From: IDS-8 sp040902105
GTDB lineage: Bacteria; Pseudomonadota; Gammaproteobacteria; Steroidobacterales; Woeseiaceae
Length of the DNA stretch: 64,000 bases
NCBI GenBank assembly: GCA_040902105.1
Contig: JBBDXW010000048.1
Location: 41,775 to 105,774 of the forward strand
Reading direction: 5' to 3'
A model generated the notes under the pieces. The model saw nothing but the letters and a program-made list of their open reading frames with translations. It was not told where the DNA came from and ran no database searches. Shown here piece by piece: positions 17,926 through 26,994 of the stretch. A program made the translations under genes and the position numbers. Each line of letters starts with the position of its first letter. The stretch's first letter is position 1.

Positions 17926-18315
17926 TCAAAACTTTGCATAGGCCTTTTTCAGATCCACCAGCGGATGATCCGGCGACATCTGGAACTTGACCAGCAGTTC
18001 CCGGGCTATCATATCTCGATCCTGCTGATTGTCTGGTAATTTCATATCGCCGGGCACCTGCACCCAGCCATTGATATTGCGGTCGAAAACCGCGGGCTTG
18101 CTTTCCTCATAACCCATGTGAACGTCCTCCAGCCAGTTCAAATCCTGCCAGCCCATTATCTCCATGTACTTCTCGAGAAACGGGGTGACGCGGCTCATAT
18201 CCGGGACGAGGTTCACGTCATATCGATAGCCAATATGCTGCCCGATCAGCTTTTCACGTTCTGTATCGACACCTGTGCTCTTGACGTAGTAGTCAATGTC
18301 CTTTTCTTTACTCAT
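17926..18315 (-). CDS. Unrecognised 129-residue acidic protein in the methylamine cluster
   Basis: I do not recognise this protein. It starts at ATG 18315 with GAGA upstream, 31 bp after mgsC. It is soluble-looking, acidic, without cysteines or membrane segments. It opens MSKEKDIDYYVKSTGVDTER and ends HPLVDLKKAYAKF; the middle (RYDVNLVPDMSRVTPFLEKY, then LNWLEDVHMGYEESKPAVFD) suggests a helical-beta mix. It is tightly linked to the 207-residue gene downstream (10 bp), so the two are probably made together and may form a complex. Neither gene belongs to the canonical gmaS-mgsABC-mgdABCD set. Codon usage and AT content match the surrounding cluster. Confidence 0.65.
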   Translation of the reverse strand: MSKEKDIDYYVKSTGVDTEREKLIGQHIGYRYDVNLVPDMSRVTPFLEKYMEIMGWQDLNWLEDVHMGYEESKPAVFDRNINGWVQVPGDMKLPDNQQDRDMIARELLVKFQMSPDHPLVDLKKAYAKF

Positions 18316-18346
18316 GGCGATCTCTTTATTAATAGGCAGGTATTGA

Positions 18347-19735
18347 TCAATAGCGGGTCATATCGGGACGACCGACCGTATGCTGTGATCCCGCCAGCGG
18401 CACCTGTGCCATGGCAGACGCCTCCATCGTCAACGCTGCCAGATCTTCCGGTTCGAGTGAATGTACGTTGGTTTTTCCACAGGCCCGGGCAAACAGCTGA
18501 CACTCAATGGCAAGCGTATGCAGGAAATTGTATACGCGCTCGGCAGCCTCATCGGGATTCAGGCGCTTGCGCAACTGCGGATCCTGGGTGGTAACGCCGA
18601 CTGGGCAGCGACCGCTATGGCAGTGGTAACAATAGCCTGCCTCAACTCCGATTTCCTTCGGATAATCAGCTTCCGGAATATCCTTGTTACAGTTCAGAGC
18701 GATGAGTGCCGCATGACCAATGGCCACTGCATCGGCACCCAGGGCAAGCGCCTTGGCCAGATCAGCGCCGTTACGGATGCCACCAGCATAAATCAGGGAG
18801 ATCTCCCCAGATTTATCTACGTCATCAAGCGCCTTCCTAGCCTGACGTATAGCGGCAATGCCAGGCACACCGGTATCTTCGGTAGCGAGGTGCGGACCGG
18901 CGCCAGTCCCACCTTCCATCCCGTCGATGTAAATGCAGTCAGGGTCACACTTGGCCGCCATACGGACGTCATCGTAAACACGGGCCGCACCAAGTTTCAG
19001 CTGGATCGGGATCTCCCAATTGGTAGCTTCGCGAACTTCCTGAACTTTTAGTGCAAGGTCGTCCGGACCGAGCCAGTCGGGATGACGAGCCGGCGAACGC
19101 TGATCGATGCCGGCTGGCAGCGACCGCATTTCAGCAACCTGGTCCGTAACCTTCTGTCCCATGAGATGGCCACCCATACCGACCTTGCAGCCCTGACCGA
19201 TGAAGAACTCGATCGCGTCGGCCAGGCGCGCATGGTGCGGATTAAAGCCGTATCGTGACTGGATCAGTTGATAAAACCACTTCTCGGAATAACGGCGTTC
19301 GTCCGGTATCATGCCGCCCTCACCGGAACAGGTAGCCGTACCGGCCATCGTAGCCCCGCGAGCAAGAGCGCATTTCGCTTCATAGCTCAGAGCACCGAAG
19401 CTCATGCCGGTGATGTAAACGGGTATATCCAGTTCCATCGGACGTTTGGCACGGGGGCCGAGAATCGTCTTTGTCACACATTTTTCCCTGTAACCCTCGA
19501 TTACAAAGCGCGTCAAAGTACCGGGCAAAAATGTCAGATCATCAAAGTGCGGTATCTTTTTGAACAGGGAGAAACCGCGCATCCGATAACGACCGAGTTC
19601 CGCCTTAACGTGAATATCATCGATAACACGCGGTTGGAAGATGAAACTGGAGCCGAGAACATGAACATTGCGCTTGGGCGTGGTTTTCGGCATTACTTCA
19701 GGTGTTCGTTCTGCTGCTGGCTTTCGCTGTGACAT
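18347..19735 (-). CDS. mgsC: N-methylglutamate synthase subunit C (FMN-binding glutamate synthase-like)
   Basis: 462 aa from ATG 19735 with GAGAGG ten bases upstream. It is the synthase domain of glutamate synthase: GMSFGALSYEAKCALARGA, then TCSGEGGMIPDER, QLKLGAARVYDD, IDGMEGGTGAGPHLATED for FMN and 2-oxoglutarate binding, and AGGIRNGADLAKALALGADA for phosphate binding of FMN. CYHCHSGRCPVGVTTQDP supplies the cysteines of the iron-sulfur cluster. In the NMG pathway it condenses the methylamine released from gamma-glutamylmethylamide with 2-oxoglutarate to form N-methylglutamate. It follows mgsB after 57 bp. Confidence 0.9.
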   Translation of the reverse strand: MSQRKPAAERTPEVMPKTTPKRNVHVLGSSFIFQPRVIDDIHVKAELGRYRMRGFSLFKKIPHFDDLTFLPGTLTRFVIEGYREKCVTKTILGPRAKRPMELDIPVYITGMSFGALSYEAKCALARGATMAGTATCSGEGGMIPDERRYSEKWFYQLIQSRYGFNPHHARLADAIEFFIGQGCKVGMGGHLMGQKVTDQVAEMRSLPAGIDQRSPARHPDWLGPDDLALKVQEVREATNWEIPIQLKLGAARVYDDVRMAAKCDPDCIYIDGMEGGTGAGPHLATEDTGVPGIAAIRQARKALDDVDKSGEISLIYAGGIRNGADLAKALALGADAVAIGHAALIALNCNKDIPEADYPKEIGVEAGYCYHCHSGRCPVGVTTQDPQLRKRLNPDEAAERVYNFLHTLAIECQLFARACGKTNVHSLEPEDLAALTMEASAMAQVPLAGSQHTVGRPDMTRY

Positions 19736-19792
19736 TCCATTCAAACCTCTCGTCAGGACCCGTCTGCGCAACGCATACAGTATCAAAGCCGG

Positions 19793-20635
19793 TCAAAGCA
19801 CCAGTTTCTTTTCAGCCGGCTCAAGATTGTCGTAATTCCAGAGTTTCTTGCCTGAAGAAATCTTGCGCAGATTTTCCACACCATTGGGTACTTTCAGTCC
19901 GTATATTGAAAGCTTTTTCGTAAGCCACTGGATATCGATATCGGTCATCTCGCTTTCAACCGCGTCAACACCCAGGCTTTCATACTTGCCGGCTATATAT
20001 ATGGTGCCGTCATACATTGAATCACCGAGATTGGGACCCGCATCGCCGAGAATGACCATCCTGCCGCGCTGCATCATAAAGCCCGAATTCATGCCGGTCC
20101 GACCACCGACGATGATGGTGCCGCCCTTCATATCGATCCCGGTACGCGAACCGACGTCACCCTTGCATACCAGATCACCGCCCCGTAGAGCCGCGCCAAA
20201 AGTAGAACCGGCAGTCTTCTCTACGACAACGGTACCGGCCATCATGTTCTCGGCACACGACCAGCCAACACGACCGTTGATGCGCACGTTGGGCCCATCG
20301 TTCAGTCCGCAGCCGAAATAACCAAGGCTGCCATCGAACGTAAGGTTCAATCGGTTAAGGATACAGACGCCCAGAGAATGTTTAGCTCCCGGATTTCTGA
20401 CCGCTATGCTGCCATACCCCTGCTGCATGAGCTCACGGATCTTGAGGTTAATTTCCTTGGTGCTCATGCTGGCAGCGTCAAACTCTGTTTCCTTGGCGAA
20501 ATCCACGTCAAATGCGCCTGGATAGGTAAGATTCTCCTCGGCGGACGGCTTGAAGAATATCTGCTGCGTACGTCCCGCAAGCTGCTCGTCATGTATGCCC
20601 ATTTCATGGGAATCTCTGGCTTTTAGCTGTGCCAT
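19793..20635 (-). CDS. mgsB: N-methylglutamate synthase subunit B (GXGXG domain)
   Basis: 280 aa. It consists mainly of the right-handed beta-helix GXGXG domain found at the C-terminus of glutamate synthase large subunits. Successive turns are LGYFGCGLNDGPNVRINGRV, FGAALRGGDLVCKGDVGSR, GTIIVGGRTGMNSGFMMQRG and MVILGDAGPNLGDSMYDGT. It is a structural subunit linking amidotransferase and synthase active sites. The start codon lies inside the last 13 bases of mgsA, so translation is coupled. The three separate subunits mgsA-B-C correspond to pieces of a single glutamate synthase polypeptide, which is the hallmark of the NMG synthase. Confidence 0.9.
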   Translation of the reverse strand: MAQLKARDSHEMGIHDEQLAGRTQQIFFKPSAEENLTYPGAFDVDFAKETEFDAASMSTKEINLKIRELMQQGYGSIAVRNPGAKHSLGVCILNRLNLTFDGSLGYFGCGLNDGPNVRINGRVGWSCAENMMAGTVVVEKTAGSTFGAALRGGDLVCKGDVGSRTGIDMKGGTIIVGGRTGMNSGFMMQRGRMVILGDAGPNLGDSMYDGTIYIAGKYESLGVDAVESEMTDIDIQWLTKKLSIYGLKVPNGVENLRKISSGKKLWNYDNLEPAEKKLVL

Positions 20636-21576
20636 ACTTTCACCGCTCCTTCATAAGGGTCATAGGTATCAATCTCATGGGGAAAGATACTTCTAATGGC
20701 CACTTCTTCAGATGCCATGACAATGAAGTCATCACTCTCGTAAAGGACCATGGGCTTTGCAGCCATGGTGTCCTTCGCCATACCCAGGGAATTGCCGGTT
20801 GCCACTAGATATGTAAAAACACCATCCAGATCTTTTACGGAATCCTGCATGGCTTCTTCCAGTGATTTTCCCTGGTCCAGTTTGTCAGCAACGTAGACGG
20901 CTATCAGCTCGGAGTCGCAATTGGAAGCAAAGCGATGTCCTTTACGCTCCAGGGCGCGGCGCTTGGTCCAGTAATTGGTCAACTGTCCATTGTGAACTAC
21001 GGATATATCACTGTACGGATATGCCCAGTAAGGATGGGCCGAACGAATGTCAACATCAGATTCCGTGGCCATACGGGTATGGCCCATCGCGTGCGTGCCC
21101 TGGAAGTTGCCCAGGTGGTATCCTTCACTGACGGTCTTGGCATCACCGAGATCCTTGACTAATTCAAGGGAATGTCCCATGGAGAGGATTTCCACCCCCT
21201 CCAGATCTTCGACATAGTCGGCGAGCTTCCTAGGATCACCATCATATTCAATAGTATACCTAAAGGCATATTCTTTAGGCTGATCGACATCCGCTATTTT
21301 ACCGCCCAGTTCCTTTATGCGTTTTTCAACGTTTTCCTTGCGCTGTACAATCAGGTCATGAATACCCCATGCACCCTTTTTGCTATGCGTCGACTCAACA
21401 TCCGCACCTTCGGCCACCTTCAGGCGTATGATGTATTCCATTGGATTTGCCTTTCCATAAAGCGCGTAGCCGGTCGAGTCTGGTCCTCTATGCTTCAATG
21501 CCTGCAGCATTGAAGTCATTTCCTTGCCAATACCAGCACTTTTGTCTTTATGAATAAGGCCTGCTATTCCACACAT
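20623..21576 (-). CDS. mgsA: N-methylglutamate synthase subunit A (class II glutamine amidotransferase)
   Basis: 317 aa from ATG 21576 with AAGGA eight bases upstream. It begins MCGIAGLIHKDK, placing the N-terminal nucleophile Cys2 correctly after Met removal. Other class II amidotransferase blocks follow: LKHRGPDSTGYALYG, MGHTRMATESDVDIRSAHP, ISVVHNGQLTNYW and FASNCDSELIAVYVADKL. It hydrolyses the gamma-amide of gamma-glutamylmethylamide and channels methylamine to the synthase subunit. The gene lies 18 bp after gmaS and overlaps mgsB by 13 bases. Confidence 0.9.
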   Translation of the reverse strand: MCGIAGLIHKDKSAGIGKEMTSMLQALKHRGPDSTGYALYGKANPMEYIIRLKVAEGADVESTHSKKGAWGIHDLIVQRKENVEKRIKELGGKIADVDQPKEYAFRYTIEYDGDPRKLADYVEDLEGVEILSMGHSLELVKDLGDAKTVSEGYHLGNFQGTHAMGHTRMATESDVDIRSAHPYWAYPYSDISVVHNGQLTNYWTKRRALERKGHRFASNCDSELIAVYVADKLDQGKSLEEAMQDSVKDLDGVFTYLVATGNSLGMAKDTMAAKPMVLYESDDFIVMASEEVAIRSIFPHEIDTYDPYEGAVKVWHS

Positions 21577-21594
21577 GTATTAATTCCTTCGGTT

Positions 21595-23064
21595 TTACGG
21601 CAAGCAATCCATGTATTTCTTCAGATCCCACTCCGTCACTGTTGCCAGAAAGGTCTCCCATTCGTCACGCTTATAGTCATTAAGAACCTTGTATAGTTCG
21701 CCCGGTAGCGCCGATCTTACGGTCTTGTCTTGCTCCAAAGCATCCAGCGCTTCTCCAAGTGAAATCGGGATCTTGAAGTATTTTTCCTTAACCTCATCCA
21801 TTACATCATAAATATTACGCTGCTCGGGCTCTCCCGGATCTGCCTTATCATCGATGCCTTCGCTCATCGTTTTCAGAAGACCTGCACCGAGCAGATAAGG
21901 ATTGTGGGAAGAATCCACTGTCTTATATTCAAAGCGTCCCGGCGCTGAATTGCGCACACCTGCGGTGCGGTTTTGATATCCCCAGTTGGCGTATACCGGC
22001 GCCCAGTAACCTGTATCAAGTAGACGGCGGTAGGAATTAACGGTCGAACAACCCAGAATGGTGAGGCCGCGCAAATGCTTCAGAATACCACCTAGAGCGT
22101 ATTTGCCGATTTTCCCCGGCTCACGCGGATTATCTCCTTCCGGCATAAAGGTATTGTCACCCTCTAAAGCGTAGGTGAATACCTCCTCCATCCCAGGAAA
22201 ATCAGTATTGCCCAGCTGATTCACCTCGGTCTTGCCACCGCGCCAAAGGGAAATATTAGTGTGGCATGCGGAAGCAGAAACGCCCATGAATGGCTTTGAC
22301 ATGAAACAGGCAATGAGATTGTGTTCTCGTGCTACCTGGGCGCAGATCTGGCGATAGGTCGTTAGCCGATCGGCGTTTCGCATCACGTCATCGAATTGGA
22401 AATTCAGTTCCAGTTGCCCCGGCGCATCTTCATGGTCACCTTGGATAATGTCCAATCCCATCTGCCGGGAGTATTCTATAACCTGCATATAAACCGGGCG
22501 CAGCGATTCGAACTGATCGATGTGATAGCAGAACGGCTTGCTGTAACCACCGTCAGGCTTGCCATCTTCACCTCGCTTCAGCCACATCATCTCAGGCTCG
22601 GTACCTGCACGTAGTTGCAAGCTATGCTTATCTTGAAATTCCTGATGAATGCGTCGCAGATTGCCGCGGCAGTCTGACTCAAGAAAAGCGCCCGCATTAT
22701 CCGCATGCTCGCGACCTCGGAACAATGTGCAGAAAACACGTGCCACACGCTTATCCCAGGGAAGCTGAACAAAGGTTTCAGGCTCCGGAATACCAACCAG
22801 TTCCCAGGCCTCGGGGCCGTAGCCGAGATATTTGCCATGTCTGCTTATGAATAGATTGGCAGTCGAGCCATAAACAAGCTGAAAACCCTTTTCGGCAAAA
22901 CGCTCCCAGTGATCCGCTGGAGCGCCTTTGCCCATAATGCGTCCGGTTACGGATACAAATTGAAAATAGATATAGGTGACGCCCAGCGCATCTATTTTCT
23001 TGCGAACTTCCTGGACTTTCTTATCGCGACCAGGCGCATTAACGAAGCTCTCACAATCAGTCAT
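21595..23064 (-). CDS. gmaS: Gamma-glutamylmethylamide synthetase (glutamine synthetase-like)
   Basis: 489 aa from ATG 23064 with GGGGAAG upstream. Glutamine synthetase fold: N-terminal beta-grasp (YIYFQFVSVTGRIMGKG), catalytic domain with AGTEPEMMWL, GDHEDAPGQLELNFQFDD for metal-1 Glu residues, and KPFMGVSASACHTNISLW for the metal-2/ATP region. YANWGYQNRTAGVRNSAPGR matches the glutamate/phosphate-binding arginine block, and the RFEYKTVDSSHNPYL strand follows. It makes gamma-glutamylmethylamide from glutamate, methylamine and ATP, the first NMG-pathway step. The HTN in place of the usual H-x-H and a length some 45 residues above common GmaS are slight oddities; a gamma-glutamyl ligase for another amine is possible. 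The mgs and mgd genes directly after it support GmaS. Confidence 0.85.
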   Translation of the reverse strand: MTDCESFVNAPGRDKKVQEVRKKIDALGVTYIYFQFVSVTGRIMGKGAPADHWERFAEKGFQLVYGSTANLFISRHGKYLGYGPEAWELVGIPEPETFVQLPWDKRVARVFCTLFRGREHADNAGAFLESDCRGNLRRIHQEFQDKHSLQLRAGTEPEMMWLKRGEDGKPDGGYSKPFCYHIDQFESLRPVYMQVIEYSRQMGLDIIQGDHEDAPGQLELNFQFDDVMRNADRLTTYRQICAQVAREHNLIACFMSKPFMGVSASACHTNISLWRGGKTEVNQLGNTDFPGMEEVFTYALEGDNTFMPEGDNPREPGKIGKYALGGILKHLRGLTILGCSTVNSYRRLLDTGYWAPVYANWGYQNRTAGVRNSAPGRFEYKTVDSSHNPYLLGAGLLKTMSEGIDDKADPGEPEQRNIYDVMDEVKEKYFKIPISLGEALDALEQDKTVRSALPGELYKVLNDYKRDEWETFLATVTEWDLKKYMDCLP

Positions 23065-23319
23065 GTCTATTCTTCCCCAAGACTTGATGGTTTCGGTGCT
23101 GACTTTCGATTCATATTTTCACGGGCTCGTGCCGTCCAAATCACGCAACAGTCGGATGCCGCCAGATCCTGGACTGGACTCGCTGCTTGATTGTTCTGTC
23201 ACCTTTCTTCGACAAAATGCCTTCAAACTAGGACTTTTGCAACATGAAATACAGCCCTGCAAACGACATACTGCCAAACCAACTGGATCTATTCGCCCTT
23301 TAAGCGAACCTTGGTGAGC

Positions 23320-24663
23320 CTAGCTCCATGGGAAGGGACTGTGAGACGTGGGGTGCAGTCTCCCTTCCTTGAAACGCGAGAAGCGAAACGGCTCGAGTAA
23401 TTCACTGGTCCCACCCAATACTTCCCGGGCCACAAGCTCACCAACGCCAATCATTTTGTAGCCATGATTGGAATCGGCTACGACGTAGCAGTTTTCACGA
23501 AACACATCGAACAATGGAAAATTGTCCGGCGAGAACGCTCCGATGCCACCTGATGGCTCTTTCTTGTATAACGGCAACTTATCCTCAAACCGCTTCTGAC
23601 AATGTGCCAGCGCCGAACACCACATATTTGCGAAATCTTCACCTACAATAAAATCCGGCGATTCCTGCCCATAAGGATCAATACGTACTTCATCCGGATC
23701 GGTCTTGACTTGGTACGGAGCAGCACCACCCTGGACACCGCCGAAATAGGGATCCGGCTTATAATAGATACCCCACATTTTGTCGGTGACAAGAGATCCA
23801 TCCTTGATGGAATACAATGGTGCGTCCGTATCGACATGCACAACGGGAGGCAGTTTCCCATCATTAGTTCTTTGTAGTTCAGGATCCACGCCCAGCGTGC
23901 CTTCCTGCAGTGACCAGAAGACCCACATGGGGACATCTCTATGGATCTTGCCCTGCAGATCCTTGACCTCAATCTTCTTGGGCAGCTCCAGCATATCCCA
24001 TATCGTCTTGATCCAGGGCCCTGCACCGACAATGACATAATCGCACTCAATGAGACCCTGATCGGTTTCCACCGCCTTAATGGCCTTACTGCCATCTGCA
24101 GATCTAAAGCCGGTAACTTTAACGCCTGTTTCGATGTTTACGCCTTCATTGCGCGCCTTATTCGCCAATCCCTGCATGCTCTTGATATTATTGGCATAAC
24201 CGCCGCGCTTTTCATGCAACACGGATGTTATGTTCCTTGCCTGCCAGTCATCGAAAATGTCGCGCATGTATTTCATCGACTCTTTTTCGCCTTCGATGAA
24301 AACAGACTCATACCCGATTTCCCGTTGCTGAGCGGCGATACTGGCGACATCCTCATGCATTGACTCGGGGCTGATCTGCAGGTAGCCAACGGAATGATAA
24401 GTGAATGCCTCGGCGTCTCTTTCCCAGACTCCGACGCTATGCGCCATGAGCTTGCGCATTGCCGGTTGAAAATAGTTATTTCTTACCACTCCGCAAGCAA
24501 TGCCGGATGCTCCTGCGCCGATACGCTTTTTGTCGACGACGAGAATCTCCGTACCATCTCCTAGCTGGCGTTCCTTTAGCTGCCTGGCGAGGTGATACGC
24601 TGTGCTAAGCCCGTGCACACCGGCCCCGATAACCAGGTACTTTGTATGATTGGGAAGCCCCAT
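23320..24663 (-). CDS. FAD-dependent oxidoreductase (DAO family)
   Basis: 447 aa from ATG 24663. N-terminal FAD-binding motif VIGAGVHGLSTAYHLARQL, then an RIGAGASGIACGVVRNNYF segment typical of the sarcosine/dimethylglycine oxidase branch of the D-amino-acid-oxidase superfamily. VIVGAGPWIKTIWDML is the second FAD strand, and the C-terminal SNHGYKMIGVGELVAREVL closes the flavin site. It lies 255 bp upstream of gmaS in the same direction, so it may be co-transcribed or have its own promoter. It is not part of the canonical NMG pathway. It could demethylate a precursor (for example a di- or tri-methylated amine or amino acid) and feed methylamine or C1 units into it; this is inference. Confidence 0.75.
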   Translation of the reverse strand: MGLPNHTKYLVIGAGVHGLSTAYHLARQLKERQLGDGTEILVVDKKRIGAGASGIACGVVRNNYFQPAMRKLMAHSVGVWERDAEAFTYHSVGYLQISPESMHEDVASIAAQQREIGYESVFIEGEKESMKYMRDIFDDWQARNITSVLHEKRGGYANNIKSMQGLANKARNEGVNIETGVKVTGFRSADGSKAIKAVETDQGLIECDYVIVGAGPWIKTIWDMLELPKKIEVKDLQGKIHRDVPMWVFWSLQEGTLGVDPELQRTNDGKLPPVVHVDTDAPLYSIKDGSLVTDKMWGIYYKPDPYFGGVQGGAAPYQVKTDPDEVRIDPYGQESPDFIVGEDFANMWCSALAHCQKRFEDKLPLYKKEPSGGIGAFSPDNFPLFDVFRENCYVVADSNHGYKMIGVGELVAREVLGGTSELLEPFRFSRFKEGRLHPTSHSPFPWS

Positions 24664-25671
24664 AATCAGAGAACCTCTCGAACTAATGCCAATGTACGCT
24701 CAGCCGTGAATATTCGGACCTTCAGCGGAATTTGTGTGGGCAAATTCATGTTGCAGAATTCTGACAGATGGCTTGAGGAGTTGAAAGGGCAGGAACGGCG
24801 ATTCGTCCCCCATCAGGAGTGGGAAGTTGCGAAATAATCGTCCGCCAGCAGAGAAAAGACGGGGTCCAGCGCCAAGCCATGGCGACGCAACGGCGCATCA
24901 ATTTCGGCTGTTACCTGTAATCGTCTGATCAACGATATAGTGTGAAGCACCATTGTAATGCGTCAGCGCCATTGTGGGCAGCAACTCTTAATATTCGTCG
25001 AGCATCGGTCGCTGGTATGGCAACAAGGCATGCTTGCGCTCAGCCACGTCGGCGGGGAAACCTCGATGACGAGCAGGTGGGTCTCCCGGTAAACGCCGAT
25101 CCCGAATCGTGCCGCAATTTTCTCTCCTTCGCCAATCAGGACGTCCATTGCCTGGGGTGTCGCAAGCGAGCTTGGGGCCGGGGCAAGGACAGACTGTGGC
25201 AAGGGCAGTACCAGAAATATCGTAGTCGCCCGGGACGGGATCGCCGATACGAGGCAAACGCCTCCCCCCGGAATCAGCGAGTAGTGTAATTATCACGCGG
25301 CCTTTTTGCCATGGTGCCGGACCGAATCCGCGAGGCGGTTTAAGGCCAGCGTCAAGAATGCACCCGTGCCCACCATATGGAACATGAATGCTCGGGCAGG
25401 CGGGGTGTCCGGTGAGGCTCGGACCGGCTGAAACTCGCGAGGAGGGCTCCCTGAGGGGGGGCGAAGTCATGAGCCTGAGCCTGTTCACAGAGGACCAGAT
25501 GGTCGGGATTCTGGGCGAGGTCGGTGCCGGCGGGTACCGACGGCCGCCAGGCGCCGCGGCGATCCCGGGAAGAGCGGCATTCATCTCCTGCATCGCAACG
25601 CGGGATTCCCGCGCTGACTTTTCACGCCACACACAAGCTGGCCGGCCAGCACTCGATGAGTCGCCGCTGCG
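24664..25671. other. Gene-poor 1-kb gap with transposon debris
   Basis: Between the start of the FAD oxidoreductase and the end of the MFS gene I find no convincing intact gene. A minus-strand frame near 25293-25380 reads GAFLTLALNRLADSVRHHGKKAA then stop and could be the tail of a lost gene. A second minus-strand frame (24963-25202) containing DVLIGEGEKIAARFGI looks like another protein fragment. An IS3 OrfA N-terminal fragment lies at 25468-25540. The composition switches here from AT-richer (cluster side) to GC-rich. Confidence 0.45.
25468..25540 (+). pseudogene. IS3-family OrfA N-terminal fragment
   Basis: Codons from ATG 25468 read MSLSLFTEDQMVGILGEVGA, which matches the conserved start of IS3-family OrfA (FTEEQIIxILKEAEAG); similarity stops after about 24 codons. 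It is in the same orientation as the IS3 remnant at 7935 but differs in sequence. Too short to classify further. Confidence 0.5.
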
Positions 25672-26994
25672 CTATCGGCCGCTTGCCATAGAAACCGACA
25701 GGGGCTCGCCGCTTGGTTGCACATGACGACTCAGCACGAATGCCGCGATGAGACCGAGCAGCGCGAACGCTGATAGAAACAGGAAGAAATGCTGGTGCCC
25801 CGCGAGACCCGGCGAGGCATCGATTAGCAGCCCGGCGACAAAGGTGACGAAAATGTCTGGCGTGTAGCCGACGACCGACACAAAGCCGACAGCCGTACCG
25901 GTGACTGCCGGTGGCACACTGGCTTCCTCGAAGAGAGCGAAGTACAGGCCGCGAAATCCGAAAATCGCAATGCAAGTCAGCAGGGTGTTGCCGAGCATGA
26001 TCCAGGCCGCTCCCGGTATAGGCGTCGTCAGCGCAAAGAAGAGATCGGAAAGGAGCAACAGAGCAAAAAGCACGATGATCGTTCGCGAGGCATGGAAACG
26101 ATCGCCGAGCATTCCGCAGCCGAGCGCGGCCACGGGGCGCATCCAGGCGCTGATGGCCACGATGCGCGCCGCCTCGACTTCATCGAGATCGTAGGCCTGC
26201 ACGGCGAACAGGGAATAGTTGTCGAATCCCTTGTAGCCAACGTAGGCGCAGACGACGATCACCGCCTGCAACCATACGGCCGGCAACCGAAAGACACGGC
26301 CAATATCGGTCCAGACGCTCTCGGCGCCTGGTTCCCAGTCGTCGACCTTTTCTTCTTCTCCACGTTGCCCGTCGCTGATGACGAACCAGACGAGAACACC
26401 TGCGGCGGCCGTGACACCGGTGTAGCCATAGATAATCAACCTGAGAGTCGCCTCTTTTTGCTCAAAGGTTGCGGCGCCATAGCCTTCCGGAAACGCGAAG
26501 CCGAACAACAGGACGCCGATCGACGCCAGCGCCGCAGCGAGGAGACCGCGCCCGCTGTCGAGCAACCCATACGCACGACCCTGTTCATCGTGCCGGCCCC
26601 ACTCGCGGGTCGCGCGAATCATCGCTGCCCAGAACAGGAGGATCGTCGAGATGCCGAAGAATCCCCAGATGAACATGGCGCCTGCGTAGTCAGGAAATGT
26701 CGCGAGGTACAGACCCCCGGCTGCGGTCATCCACAGCGAAGCGGCCAGTAACTTTCGAGCCGGAAAGCGGTCAGCGAGCGGACCACCCGGGAAATAGGAT
26801 AACATCGCGCAGATGCCGTATATGCCTTGGGCAGCGCCGAGCTCGGTGGCAGACAGTGAAAAGACCTCCAGCACGGTCGGCCGAAAGAAACGCGCCAGGT
26901 GGAAGGGAAGCGTGAAAATCGCTTCGCCGGCAAATATCAGACCGAACATGTAAAGCGCGCGACGAAGTGCGGCAGAATCTTTCAGGATGATCAC
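25672..26994 (-). CDS. MFS transporter
   Basis: 440 aa from GTG 26994, preceded by GAAAGG seven bases upstream; an in-frame GTG at 27057 is a less likely start. Twelve hydrophobic helices in two halves are visible. TM1 is around ALYMFGLIFAGEAIFTLPF. The MFS loop 2-3 signature appears as SYFPGGPLADRFPARKLL, and a charged central cytoplasmic loop (ISDGQRGEEEKVDDWEPG) separates the halves. Loop 8-9 carries GCGMLGDRFHASRT. It belongs to the broad organophosphate/hexuronate-like MFS group; the substrate cannot be told. It stands alone and diverges from the serine hydrolase gene. Confidence 0.8.
   Translation of the reverse strand: MIILKDSAALRRALYMFGLIFAGEAIFTLPFHLARFFRPTVLEVFSLSATELGAAQGIYGICAMLSYFPGGPLADRFPARKLLAASLWMTAAGGLYLATFPDYAGAMFIWGFFGISTILLFWAAMIRATREWGRHDEQGRAYGLLDSGRGLLAAALASIGVLLFGFAFPEGYGAATFEQKEATLRLIIYGYTGVTAAAGVLVWFVISDGQRGEEEKVDDWEPGAESVWTDIGRVFRLPAVWLQAVIVVCAYVGYKGFDNYSLFAVQAYDLDEVEAARIVAISAWMRPVAALGCGMLGDRFHASRTIIVLFALLLLSDLFFALTTPIPGAAWIMLGNTLLTCIAIFGFRGLYFALFEEASVPPAVTGTAVGFVSVVGYTPDIFVTFVAGLLIDASPGLAGHQHFFLFLSAFALLGLIAAFVLSRHVQPSGEPLSVSMASGR

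Noticed and set aside
18347..21576. Assimilatory glutamate synthase (GOGAT) split into three genes
   Set aside because: Order and size (amidotransferase, GXGXG, synthase as separate small genes next to gmaS and mgd) match N-methylglutamate synthase, and no GltD-like subunit is present.
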